Assembly (NCBI GenBank): GCA_964467615.1
Contig: CAYXRK010000066.1
Coordinates: 1 to 23,038, forward strand
Direction: 5' to 3'
DNA: 23,038 nucleotides
Source of the DNA: CAYXRK01 sp964467615
Lineage (GTDB): Bacteria; Hydrogenedentota; Hydrogenedentia; Hydrogenedentales; GCA-2746185
The notes beneath the pieces were generated by a model. It saw only the letters and a list, made by a program, of their open reading frames with translations. It did no database searches and was not told the DNA's origin. Made by a program: the position numbers and the translations under genes. Below, piece by piece: positions 7,618-15,087 of this stretch (within the stretch, counting starts at the first letter, position 1; each line of letters starts with the position of its first letter).

Positions 7618-8784
7618 CTATTTCGCAGAGAACTTGTGGACTATCGTGTGCTTGTAGGTCTCGCCGGGCCGCAGCACGGCCGACGGGAAATTTGGATGGT
7701 TGGGAGTGTCGGGGAACTTTTGCGTTTCGAGGCAGAACGCGCCGAAGCGGTCGTACTTGGCGCCGCCCTTGCCCGTAAAGGATCCGTTCAGTCCGCCGCC
7801 GGTGTAGAACTGGATGCCCGGCTCAGTAGTGAATATCTCCATGATCCTGCCGCTCTTCGGATCAGTGACCCTCGCGGCCAGCGCCAGGGAACCGTCGCCG
7901 CTATCGAGCACGTAGTTGATGTCGTAACCGATTTTCGACGCCGCCTCGATTCGGTCGCCAATGCGATGCGGTTCGCGGAAATCGAAGGGCGTACCGGCAA
8001 CGTCGGCGAGATCTCCGGTGGGGATGAGGGTGTCATCTGCAGGCGTATATTTCGCCGCGGCGAGCATCAACTCGTGATCGGTGATCGGCCCGGAATTGTG
8101 ACCGCCGAGATTGAAGTAACTGTGGTGCGTCAGGTTTATGACTGTCGCCTTGTCCGTGGTAGCGTCGTAATCGATTCTGAGTTCGTCGTTGTTGGTCAAC
8201 GTGTACGTGACCTTACAGGTCAGCGCGCCGGGATAGCCTTCCTCGCCGTCCGGGCTCGTATAGCGGAACACGACGCCCGCGCCCGAATCGTTCGCGAAGG
8301 GTTCGGCGGCCCAAATCTTCTTGTTGAAGCCGATCGCGCCGCCGTGGAGATGATTGGGACCCGCGTTGGTCGCTAGCGTGTAGTCGGAGCCGTCCAGGGA
8401 GAATTTACCCAGCGCGATCCGGTTGGCGTAGCGACCGGTGATGCAGCCGAAGTAGGGGCTGACGGTCGCGTAACCCTCGGCGGAGTCGCAACCCAGAACG
8501 ATGTCGGCCATTTTTCCGCCGCGATCAGGGATTTCGAGCGACGCAAGTATGCCGCCGTAATCGAGCAGGCGCGCTTTGAGTCCATTCGCGTTCGTCAAAT
8601 CGAATGCCGTGACTTTCTGGCCGTCCGGTGTCTGACCAAATGGGGCCTGGGTCACGGTCGCCTTCGCTGCGTCATGCTTCGCCACGTCTTCTTCGCCTCC
8701 CTTGTCTTCCGTTGTCGTCGTTTGGGAGCATGCGGCCAGTCCAAGCAGGACCGCGCTCCATGCACGTGTATAAGGTGTCTTCAT
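7618..8784 (-). CDS. Lipoprotein aldose 1-epimerase (galactose mutarotase)
   Basis: This 388-residue protein begins with a lipoprotein signal peptide (VLLGLAACS, lipobox Cys19) and an acidic, Thr/Asp-rich linker, followed by a full GalM domain. Family landmarks are GRYANRIALGKF (118-128), NHLHGG (144-149), THHSYFNLGGH with the catalytic His221, and LETQKFPDTPNHPNFPSAVL with the catalytic Glu353. It interconverts alpha and beta anomers of aldoses such as galactose or glucose. The lipid anchor places it in the envelope, probably the periplasm. I chose the ATG at 8784 because AAGGAGA lies 7-13 bases upstream; the longer frame to 8889 would hide the signal peptide. It follows a sulfatase gene by about 104 bases, suggesting extracellular carbohydrate processing. 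Confidence 0.92.
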   Translation of the reverse strand: MKTPYTRAWSAVLLGLAACSQTTTTEDKGGEEDVAKHDAAKATVTQAPFGQTPDGQKVTAFDLTNANGLKARLLDYGGILASLEIPDRGGKMADIVLGCDSAEGYATVSPYFGCITGRYANRIALGKFSLDGSDYTLATNAGPNHLHGGAIGFNKKIWAAEPFANDSGAGVVFRYTSPDGEEGYPGALTCKVTYTLTNNDELRIDYDATTDKATVINLTHHSYFNLGGHNSGPITDHELMLAAAKYTPADDTLIPTGDLADVAGTPFDFREPHRIGDRIEAASKIGYDINYVLDSGDGSLALAARVTDPKSGRIMEIFTTEPGIQFYTGGGLNGSFTGKGGAKYDRFGAFCLETQKFPDTPNHPNFPSAVLRPGETYKHTIVHKFSAK

Positions 8785-8888
8785 CGTAGGTCTCCTTGCG
8801 CGCCGATCAGGGGGTACTCTACTACGGATGGGAAGGGCCTTTCGAGGAATTGTCCCTCGCCGAGCAGGTACGTTAGTATGGCGGAACA

Positions 8889-10307
8889 TCAGCCCTCATC
8901 GTCGGGAGGAGCGAACAGGCCCGGCGATGCTTGCCACTTGGCCTTGGCCGGGGGTTCCCATTGCGGGGGCGCGATTCCCGCGCGCCAGTCGGCCAGCGTC
9001 GCATTCAATTGGGCCACCACATCCGGCAGGCGCTGCGCCAGATTGCGCGATTCGGACGGGTCGTCTTCGAGATTGTACAACTCGGTTAAGTTGTATCGGT
9101 CGACTCGAAGTAATTTCCACGGCCCTTCCCAGATCACCGCGTTCGACGGTACCGGCGACCAAAATAGGCGTTCGTGAGGTCCACGCTCTCTTTGCCGCCC
9201 AAACACGAACGGGGAGAGGTCAACACCGTCAACATTAGGTGATCGGCTTACGCCGAGGGGCGATGGGAGAGCGCCTAGCGTGGGCCAAAGATCAATGTGG
9301 TGCATCGGAAATGAGAGAATATCGGGCGTCGATATCCTATCAGGCCAGTGCCACAGCATGGGGACGCGAACGCCCCCCTCATAGGGCGAGGCTTTTCCGC
9401 CGCGGTAGGGTCCGCTGCTCGCGAAGGCTTCATCTCCGCCGTTGTCGCTGGTGAATATGATCAACGTATTGTTCAGAATGCCAAGCGTCTCCAGTTCGGC
9501 CAGTAGATCGCCCACCCCATCGTCGAGCGCCGTGATCGTGGCGGCATACCCTCGACGCGCGGGGTCTTCGATATGCGCGACCCGATCCAGATAGGCCCTT
9601 GGCACGTTCCACTCGGTATTGCTCAAGAACGGTTTGTGGGGCGCAAAATCAGACCAATGCAGGAAGAATGGGGTCGATTGATTGGTACGCACAAAGTCGA
9701 TCGCTCGCGCGGCGTAGAACTCGGTCACATACGCACGTTCGGTGACGATCGTTCCGTTGATCTGCGTCTGGAAGTGGATCGGGTCTCCTTCAAATGGCTG
9801 CATCAAGTGGCGGGGACGGCCCGTACTGCCCGCGAAGTACGCGTAACCGCGGACGTTCGGATGTTGCACGGGGCTAATACCCTGGTGCCATTTGCCGATG
9901 TATCCGGTAGCGTAGCCCTCTGCCGAGAAGAACTCGCCTAGGTTCATCACATCGAGAGGAAGCCCCCAGCCAGGTGGTTCCTGGCCCTCAGGTGGGTTGT
10001 AGTATTGCCCCAGCATGGCCGCGTATCGGCCTGACAATAGTGACGAGCGGGAAGGCGCGCAAATGGCGCCGCCCGCGTAGGCGCGGGTGAACTGAATTCC
10101 GTCGATCCCGAGCCGATCGATATTTGGTGTATCGATGTCGGGTGCGCCCTGGATACCAATATCGGCGAAACCCAAATCGTCCGCCACGATGAGAATGATG
10201 TTCGGAAGGGAGATCGGTGCGGGACAGGAGCTCAGCGCGGCGGCGCCCAGCGCTGCAGTGCCTTGCTTCATAAAATCACGGCGAGATGTGTGTATAGGCA
10301 CGGCCAT
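8889..10307 (-). CDS. Type I formylglycine sulfatase, Tat-exported, probably acting on a sulfated carbohydrate
   Basis: This 472-residue sulfatase has the CxPSR formylglycine signature at Cys83 (GGAICAPSRSSLLSGR). Metal ligands are in VADDLGFADIG (Asp43/Asp44) and FTSDNGG (Asp288/Asn289). Further active-site elements are GKWH (Lys139, His141), FAPHKPF (His224) and RGGKASPYEGG (Lys304). The N-terminus carries a twin-arginine motif (SRRDFMKQG), an Ala-rich helix and SSC (Cys28), which could serve as a lipobox, so a Tat-exported lipoprotein is possible. Activation requires a formylglycine-generating enzyme, which is not in the window. The substrate is unassigned. It precedes an aldose epimerase lipoprotein on the same strand. 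No good ribosome-binding site is visible; the start is chosen to include the Tat motif. Confidence 0.93.
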   Translation of the reverse strand: MAVPIHTSRRDFMKQGTAALGAAALSSCPAPISLPNIILIVADDLGFADIGIQGAPDIDTPNIDRLGIDGIQFTRAYAGGAICAPSRSSLLSGRYAAMLGQYYNPPEGQEPPGWGLPLDVMNLGEFFSAEGYATGYIGKWHQGISPVQHPNVRGYAYFAGSTGRPRHLMQPFEGDPIHFQTQINGTIVTERAYVTEFYAARAIDFVRTNQSTPFFLHWSDFAPHKPFLSNTEWNVPRAYLDRVAHIEDPARRGYAATITALDDGVGDLLAELETLGILNNTLIIFTSDNGGDEAFASSGPYRGGKASPYEGGVRVPMLWHWPDRISTPDILSFPMHHIDLWPTLGALPSPLGVSRSPNVDGVDLSPFVFGRQRERGPHERLFWSPVPSNAVIWEGPWKLLRVDRYNLTELYNLEDDPSESRNLAQRLPDVVAQLNATLADWRAGIAPPQWEPPAKAKWQASPGLFAPPDDEG

Positions 10308-10383
10308 TACCCGGGACTGGAGCGGAAAATCGCGATCAACGATAGTTTACATTTATTCCGCGCGACTATATCAGCCTTCGTTG

Positions 10384-11118
10384 CTATGCGCCGATCTCGG
10401 CGGCGAGACCCAATTCGACTCTTGTGGGCGTGAATTCCTTGGCCCTAGGAACGGCGCACGTTACGTTCATTCGCGCGCAGAACGCTACGTCATCGCCGAG
10501 TCCGATTGCACGTAGCCGTTCCGCGTGCGGCGCGGTTTCGAACAACTTAGCAAGGCCATCGAGCTCGAGCCGATGCCGCATTTCGCGGTACCACGGAGCG
10601 CCTTCGCCGATCGGCAGATCCGTCAGCAGGGCCATCGCGGTCGCTGTTGCCCAGTCTTCCTGTGCATCGTTCCCGGATTCCCCCGATGCGCTGGCTGGAA
10701 TCAAGACGATGTCGAGTCCGTGCGATATCGCGGCGCTCATCGCCGCGGTCGCGTTAACGGTCGTGCCCATATAGACGGCTGGCGCGTCGACGCATTCGAT
10801 CAGGCGGGCAGTGCCGGAAGTAGTCGTGAAGATGATTTGCTTGCCCGCTACGCCGGAGATTTCCCGGGGGCTGTTCCCGGCGTCGAATCCTTCCGGCGGA
10901 AGCCCGCCGCGCTCGCCGAATAACAGGGCGTTGGGGCTAGCGGCCTTGAGGGCCCGGGCTTCGTCGACCTCTCGCACCGCGATAATTTCAACTGCCCCCG
11001 CTTCGAAGAGCATCGCCGCCGTGGCGCTTGCCCGGAGAGCGTCGACCACGACGGCAACGCAGCCCCATTCGACTGCGAACGCGCATCCCTGGCTGCTTTC
11101 GATAATGTGCAGTGTCAC
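10384..11118 (-). CDS. comB: ComB-family 2-phosphosulfolactate phosphatase homologue
   Basis: This 244-residue cytoplasmic protein carries ComB landmarks in order: VVDALRASAT (24-33), FGER (67-70), FDAGNSPREI (78-87), IIFTTTSGT (95-103), a QEDWATA acidic motif near 153 and DDVAFCARMNVTCAVP (209-224). ComB is a Mg-dependent phosphatase that turns 2-phospho-3-sulfolactate into sulfolactate in coenzyme M and sulfonate metabolism. Many bacterial homologues have no proven substrate. I chose a GTG start at 11118 because it forms a 4-base GTGA overlap with the stop of the RidA-hydrolase gene. The longer ATG start (11331) lies inside that gene and adds out-of-family residues. No ComA or ComC is visible here, so the pathway is open. 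Confidence 0.82.
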   Translation of the reverse strand: MTLHIIESSQGCAFAVEWGCVAVVVDALRASATAAMLFEAGAVEIIAVREVDEARALKAASPNALLFGERGGLPPEGFDAGNSPREISGVAGKQIIFTTTSGTARLIECVDAPAVYMGTTVNATAAMSAAISHGLDIVLIPASASGESGNDAQEDWATATAMALLTDLPIGEGAPWYREMRHRLELDGLAKLFETAPHAERLRAIGLGDDVAFCARMNVTCAVPRAKEFTPTRVELGLAAEIGA

Positions 11119-12389
11119 TTCACGCTTTCGAGAAACTCGAGCACGGCGCGGTTCCATACCTCCGGCGATTCGAAGTACGGCGAGTGGCCGGTCGTGGGTA
11201 TCTCGATGACAGTTGCGTTCTTGGTCTGGGCCGCGGCGGCGTGAATTGCGTTCGGTACGAATATAGGGTCGTTTTCGCCGCCGACGAACAGCCAAGGCGT
11301 CTCGATCAGGGCGACTTTCTTCATGTCCCACACGGTTTGCCGAAGCAGTAGGGCCATGTTGGCCGGGGCGGGTTCGGCAACACTTCCGATCTGTGTGTAG
11401 AGGAAGGCTTGGGGCAAATTGCCGGAGGTGAGTTGTATACCCAGCGCGGGATGATGTCCCATCGGCAGTTTATCCGGAGGCGGGCTCTGCGCCGCTTTTT
11501 GGATATACGAATCGAAGAGACCCTCGATCTCTTTCGTGTAGATTCCACCGATCGTATCGGCAAGCACAATCGAGCGCACGCGCTCCGGATGCTTGGCGGC
11601 GAATCCAACGGTGCACCAACCGCCCATGGATTGACCGATGAGATGCGCCTTGTCGATGTCGAGGTGATTCAAAAGTAGTTCGAGGTCACGGGCCGCTGCC
11701 TCGGGCGACGCCTTGCCCATCCGATTGGTCGATCGGCCGAAACCGCGCTGGTCCCAGGTGACAACTCGATAGTCCTGGGCGAAGACGGGGACTTGTTGGT
11801 ACCAGATTGCGTGGTTGCCACCCAGACCGTGGGAAAAGATCATCGCCTCTCCCTCGCCGTAGCCCTCGTAGTAAATTCGCTCGCCTTCGGAATCGACGAA
11901 GCCCGACTGCTTGTAGATGTCTTTCGATGCCACTTTCTCGGCTTCCGGACGTTTTGCCACGCATTCGATTTCAACCGCCGCTCCCAGCGCGAGCGCAGCA
12001 ACGCCGACAGTCGTCCGCGCCGGCGGCGGATCGCCGAAGAACGCGATATAGGCCCCATTCATAGTGGCGAATTCGGTCATGTCCTTGAGGTAGACATTAC
12101 ATTTGAGTACGTCTCGGCGCGAGGCCCCGGCGGCGGTCAGGATTCTTTCGATGTTCTCCAGGGTCTGGGTCGTCTGCGCGGTGACACCATCCGGCAGGTT
12201 GGGTTGAGTGGGGTCGTTGCCGCGAGTACCGAGCGTGCCCGACACGAACAGGAGGTTCCCGTCGGAAGTCGCGTGGGAGAATGCGGGCAGGCGGACTGCG
12301 CCGGGCAGGTTGATGTGCTCGACGCCTTGGCCGAGAGCGGCGACGGTGACGGTGAGCATGACGATGGAGTTACGTACGCTAGACTTCAT
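11115..12389 (-). CDS. Secreted fusion of a RidA (YjgF/UK114) domain and an alpha/beta-hydrolase
   Basis: This 424-residue protein starts with a Sec-type signal (SVRNSIVMLTVTVAALGQG). Residues about 24-146 form a complete RidA domain: LLFVSGTLGT, LENIERILTAAGASRRDVLKCNVYL cut by the family pattern, and PPPARTTVGV with Arg125. Arg125 corresponds to the RidA catalytic Arg; the VEIECVA strand holds Glu140/Glu142. Residues about 160-424 are an alpha/beta-hydrolase: oxyanion SHGLGG (186-191), nucleophile GQSMGG (Ser254), acid Asp374 in VGGENDPIF and His402 in TTGHSPYF. RidA proteins hydrolyse reactive enamines/imines in the cytoplasm, so an exported, fused copy is unusual. AAGGGA lies about 9 bases before the ATG. 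The frame is open across both domains with no sign of a sequencing join. Substrate is unknown; an esterase, lactonase or amidase coupled to deamination is a guess. Confidence 0.88.
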   Translation of the reverse strand: MKSSVRNSIVMLTVTVAALGQGVEHINLPGAVRLPAFSHATSDGNLLFVSGTLGTRGNDPTQPNLPDGVTAQTTQTLENIERILTAAGASRRDVLKCNVYLKDMTEFATMNGAYIAFFGDPPPARTTVGVAALALGAAVEIECVAKRPEAEKVASKDIYKQSGFVDSEGERIYYEGYGEGEAMIFSHGLGGNHAIWYQQVPVFAQDYRVVTWDQRGFGRSTNRMGKASPEAAARDLELLLNHLDIDKAHLIGQSMGGWCTVGFAAKHPERVRSIVLADTIGGIYTKEIEGLFDSYIQKAAQSPPPDKLPMGHHPALGIQLTSGNLPQAFLYTQIGSVAEPAPANMALLLRQTVWDMKKVALIETPWLFVGGENDPIFVPNAIHAAAAQTKNATVIEIPTTGHSPYFESPEVWNRAVLEFLESVK

Positions 12390-12534
12390 TGATAGTGTCC
12401 CTTTGACGGTCGATGCACCAAGTTAGGTGGCTTTTCGATGGATCCGCGTTGAAGCGAAATACGTACACGGGTATATCGTTCGAGCAGTAACCATCGACAA
12501 AACGAGGCATTGTTGCACGCCGAAGAAACGCATG

Positions 12535-13863
12535 TCACTCGTCGCACCCGGATCGGCGCGACACGCTTCGGCGATGGCGGCGGTCGTCTGCGCACCAGGC
12601 GCTGATACTGAGAACGGAAGTGACGAATATCGGAAGGAGTCCAGAAGCCCAGGCCCGTGATCGAGCCGCTCCAATGTCTACAGCGAAATCTAGCGCAACG
12701 GTTTCTCCTGCGGATAGGCCAACAAATTTTGTGCAGACACTGTCACCGACGGTGACCGATACTGTGTAGCCGCCTTCGTGAATCCCTGCAAACACGTATA
12801 TGCCAGCCTGAGCATCGTCGGGCGAGAAGTCGTTTGTCGAACCCCGGGCGATGACCTGCGCGCTTGCGATCGGCGTACCCGAATCGGAATCGTAAACCGT
12901 GACGATCATCAAGCCAGGGACTCCGGTCTTAGGATCCTCTTCGAAGACCCGCGTAGAGCAGGGATTCCGGGGCGGATGATCATCTGGCGGGCCGAAGCAC
13001 TGCGGGCCGCTGAGGTCGAGAAACGCGGCGAGCTCCGCTTCCGTCACAAAGCCGTTGCCATCGGCGTCCAGATCCGCGAATCCTTCAGCAGTGAGGCTCG
13101 GCCGGGCGGCGACCGCCTCGGCAAACGTCAATCGACCATCGCTGTCCACGTCCGCCGCTGCGAAACCCGAACGAAGGGAGTCCGCGATTTCGTCTAAAGT
13201 TTCCCCTTCACCCTCTCCTTCGCCACTCGTGATCGCGTTCAGGTCGTCGCGCGTGAGGCCCGGTCCGCCCGAGTCGAGCAGCACGTATTGATCGCCGGTC
13301 AAACTTGATAGCGCGACACGGGCCTCGGTCAAGGTCAGCAATCCGTCGGCATTCGTGTCCAGCGTGTCGAATTCATCCAGCAACGCATTTGCGGCGGCAA
13401 ACGCGTCGAATTCTCCTTCGCCCTCGCCCTCACCTTCTCCCTCACCTTCTCCCTCGCCTTCACCCTCTTCACCCTCTCCCTCACCCTCGCCTTCACCCTC
13501 ACCCTCGGTTCCTACGTAGGTGAACGTTGCTTCTGGCGAGGAAGGCCCGGCGTCGGTGACCAACGAGACGTTCAGCGTTAGAGTTTCGTCAGGGGCTAGA
13601 TTTGTCGGCGAAGGTGGGGGTGACGCGACCAAGGACACGTCGCTCAATACATCAAACATAACTGCGGGGGTCTCCCCGAATAGCACGTTCGTGACAGCGC
13701 GCATCTGACTGCCAACCAAGAGGAGATCGGGCAGATCGTTCTCGGCCCCGCTATCCGGAACCAGATAGAGCAGCGTTGGCGATTGGGCGTGCGAGATCGT
13801 CTGAGTGGCCACCAGGGAAATGAAACACGCTCCCAGCGCTCTCGTTAGTCCGAGGTCCTTCAC
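12535..13863 (-). CDS. Secreted modular protein: TIG domain, (GE)n linker, EF-hands, carboxypeptidase-regulatory-like domain
   Basis: This is a 442-residue protein if read from a GTG at 13863. That start gives a clean signal peptide (LGLTRALGACFISLVATQT, cleavage near SHAQS). I prefer it to the far upstream ATG (14493), which overlaps fliM and adds 210 unrelated residues. Domains seen are an IPT/TIG-like beta domain (about 30-117, ending in the typical FTY), a Gly-Glu repeat (120-151) and canonical 12-residue EF-hand loops at 169-180, 238-249 and 264-275. A degenerate loop lies near 197 and a short second GE run at 214-221. A carboxypeptidase-regulatory-like beta domain spans about 316-398. 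A hydrophobic stretch (407-424) and an Arg-rich tail end the protein. It is likely an extracellular, calcium-binding surface or adhesion protein. Function is not recognised. It diverges from fliM. Confidence 0.75.
   Translation of the reverse strand: MKDLGLTRALGACFISLVATQTISHAQSPTLLYLVPDSGAENDLPDLLLVGSQMRAVTNVLFGETPAVMFDVLSDVSLVASPPPSPTNLAPDETLTLNVSLVTDAGPSSPEATFTYVGTEGEGEGEGEGEGEEGEGEGEGEGEGEGEGEGEFDAFAAANALLDEFDTLDTNADGLLTLTEARVALSSLTGDQYVLLDSGGPGLTRDDLNAITSGEGEGEGETLDEIADSLRSGFAAADVDSDGRLTFAEAVAARPSLTAEGFADLDADGNGFVTEAELAAFLDLSGPQCFGPPDDHPPRNPCSTRVFEEDPKTGVPGLMIVTVYDSDSGTPIASAQVIARGSTNDFSPDDAQAGIYVFAGIHEGGYTVSVTVGDSVCTKFVGLSAGETVALDFAVDIGAARSRAWASGLLPIFVTSVLSISAWCADDRRHRRSVSRRSGCDE
13411..13506 (-). 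repeat. In-gene hexanucleotide repeat encoding Gly-Glu linker
   Basis: About 96 bases of imperfect 6-base units (CTCGCC/CTCACC/CTCTCC/CTTCACC-like on the plus strand) encode 15 Gly-Glu dipeptides, interrupted once by an extra Glu. Synonymous variation between units argues that the peptide is maintained and is not only the product of recent slippage. A shorter run of the same kind lies about 190 bases further into the gene. Confidence 0.95.
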
Positions 13864-13963
13864 GATGTCCAGATGCCCGTAGCCGTCTCCCAAGTTCCGA
13901 TATACCGACGTCCTGGTGAGTCTAAGCGAAAGCGAATAGTCGATCCAGGGAAAGAACAGCGCC

Positions 13964-13991
13964 TTCAGTGGAAATCGCTCTATGATATACT
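13964..13991 (+). promoter_or_regulatory. Candidate promoter of the fliM operon
   Basis: TTCAGT (13964-13969, 3/6 to the -35 consensus), a 16-base spacer and TATACT (13986-13991, 5/6 to the -10 consensus) lie in the 201-base gap before fliM. This leaves a leader of about 65 bases. No clear sigma-28 or sigma-54 flagellar promoter was seen in the gap. Confidence 0.35.
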
Positions 13992-14064
13992 CGTAACGCC
14001 AACGGGGGCGGGCGTTTGAGGGACGGGCTGGGGTGGCCCGGGGACGCTTGAGAAAGGACCGTGC

Positions 14065-15063
14065 GTGGCCGATATTCTGAGCCAAGACGAAGTCGACATG
14101 CTTTTGTCCGCGGTATCCGAGGGCGAAGTTGATTCGCCTGCGGGCGCGGCGACTGCCCCGGCCCAAACGAGCGAACAACGCCAGGTGCTCACGGCTTATG
14201 ACTTTCGGCGTCCTGAGCGCGTCTCCAAAGAGCAGCTCAAAGGCCTTCAAAGTTTGTTCGACGCGTTTGCGCGCGAGTTGGGAATTGTCTTGCCGCCGTT
14301 TTTGCGGACGGTCGTCCGGGTCGATCTCAGTTCGATTGATCAACTTACGTATGACGAATTTATTCTGAGTGTCGCGCGTCCAACCTCGTTGTCTATCCTG
14401 GATATGTCGCCGCTTGAAGGACGGGCGGTGCTCGAGATGAGCCCCGGCATCGTGTTCCCTATTGTCGACCGTGTGTTGGGGGGCAAAGGGCATGCGCTAG
14501 CGACGCCGCGCGAGCTTACGGAAATCGAGGAACGCATTATCTACCGTATTTGTTTGATGATTTTGGACAGTTGGAAACGGTCCTGGAACCAACTCGTCGA
14601 TCTTAAGATGTCGGTTGTGAATCAAGAAAGCGATCCGCTAATCGTACAGATTGTCGCGGGGAGTGAAATGGTGGTGCTCGTCGGATACGAGGTGTATATC
14701 GGAGAGACCGTCGGTTCGATGAATATGTGTATTCCGTTGCTCGTCATAAATCCGATCCTTGATCAAATTTCGCAGCAGGCGCACTTCCAGCGTAAGCTCA
14801 CGGGCGAGCAGGCGCGAATGACGCGGGGCGCGGTCGGGGACACTGTCTTGCGGACGACGGTTTCCGTCGAGATGATTCTGGGCCAAGCCAAATTGGCCGT
14901 GAGCGACCTGACGTCGTTGCGGGTGGGCGACGTAATTACGTTGGATTCCAGTGCCGACGAACCCATACGCATTGAAGTCGGCGGCGTATCTCGATTTAGG
15001 GCGAAGCTGGGCCGCCGGGGCGAGTCGAGTTCCGTTCAACTCGTTGGTATGACGCGAGACTGA
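14065..15063 (+). CDS. fliM: Flagellar motor switch protein FliM
   Basis: This 332-residue protein is the normal FliM length. It is the C-ring subunit that binds phosphorylated CheY and transmits the switch signal to FliG and FliN. The N-terminal ILSQDEVDMLLSAV (residues 4-17) is the CheY-P-binding peptide. After a short linker, YDFRRPERVSKEQLKGLQSL opens the CheC-like middle domain, with EMSPGIVFPIVDRVLGG and ELTEIEERIIYRI characteristic. The C-terminal SpoA (FliN-like) domain spans about 250-325. The start is a GTG at 14065 with AAAGGA about 8 bases upstream, giving the usual MADILSQDE N-terminus. It is the first gene of a seven-gene operon. Confidence 0.97.
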   Translation: MADILSQDEVDMLLSAVSEGEVDSPAGAATAPAQTSEQRQVLTAYDFRRPERVSKEQLKGLQSLFDAFARELGIVLPPFLRTVVRVDLSSIDQLTYDEFILSVARPTSLSILDMSPLEGRAVLEMSPGIVFPIVDRVLGGKGHALATPRELTEIEERIIYRICLMILDSWKRSWNQLVDLKMSVVNQESDPLIVQIVAGSEMVVLVGYEVYIGETVGSMNMCIPLLVINPILDQISQQAHFQRKLTGEQARMTRGAVGDTVLRTTVSVEMILGQAKLAVSDLTSLRVGDVITLDSSADEPIRIEVGGVSRFRAKLGRRGESSSVQLVGMTRD

Positions 15064-15087
15064 TGCCGTGATGATGAGACACGCTCG

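Noticed and set aside
12390..12534. Gap upstream of the RidA-hydrolase gene checked for small genes and terminators
   Set aside because: Only short low-quality frames and a weak promoter-like pair (TTGTCG, 17 bases, GATATA on the minus strand); not strong enough to annotate.
13200..13510. Tandem short repeats considered as a CRISPR-like or structural DNA array
   Set aside because: The 6-base units have no spacers and encode an in-frame Gly-Glu linker.
13864..14493. 210-residue N-terminal extension of the TIG/EF-hand protein
   Set aside because: It runs antisense through fliM, has no domain, and a GTG at 13863 gives a clean signal peptide.
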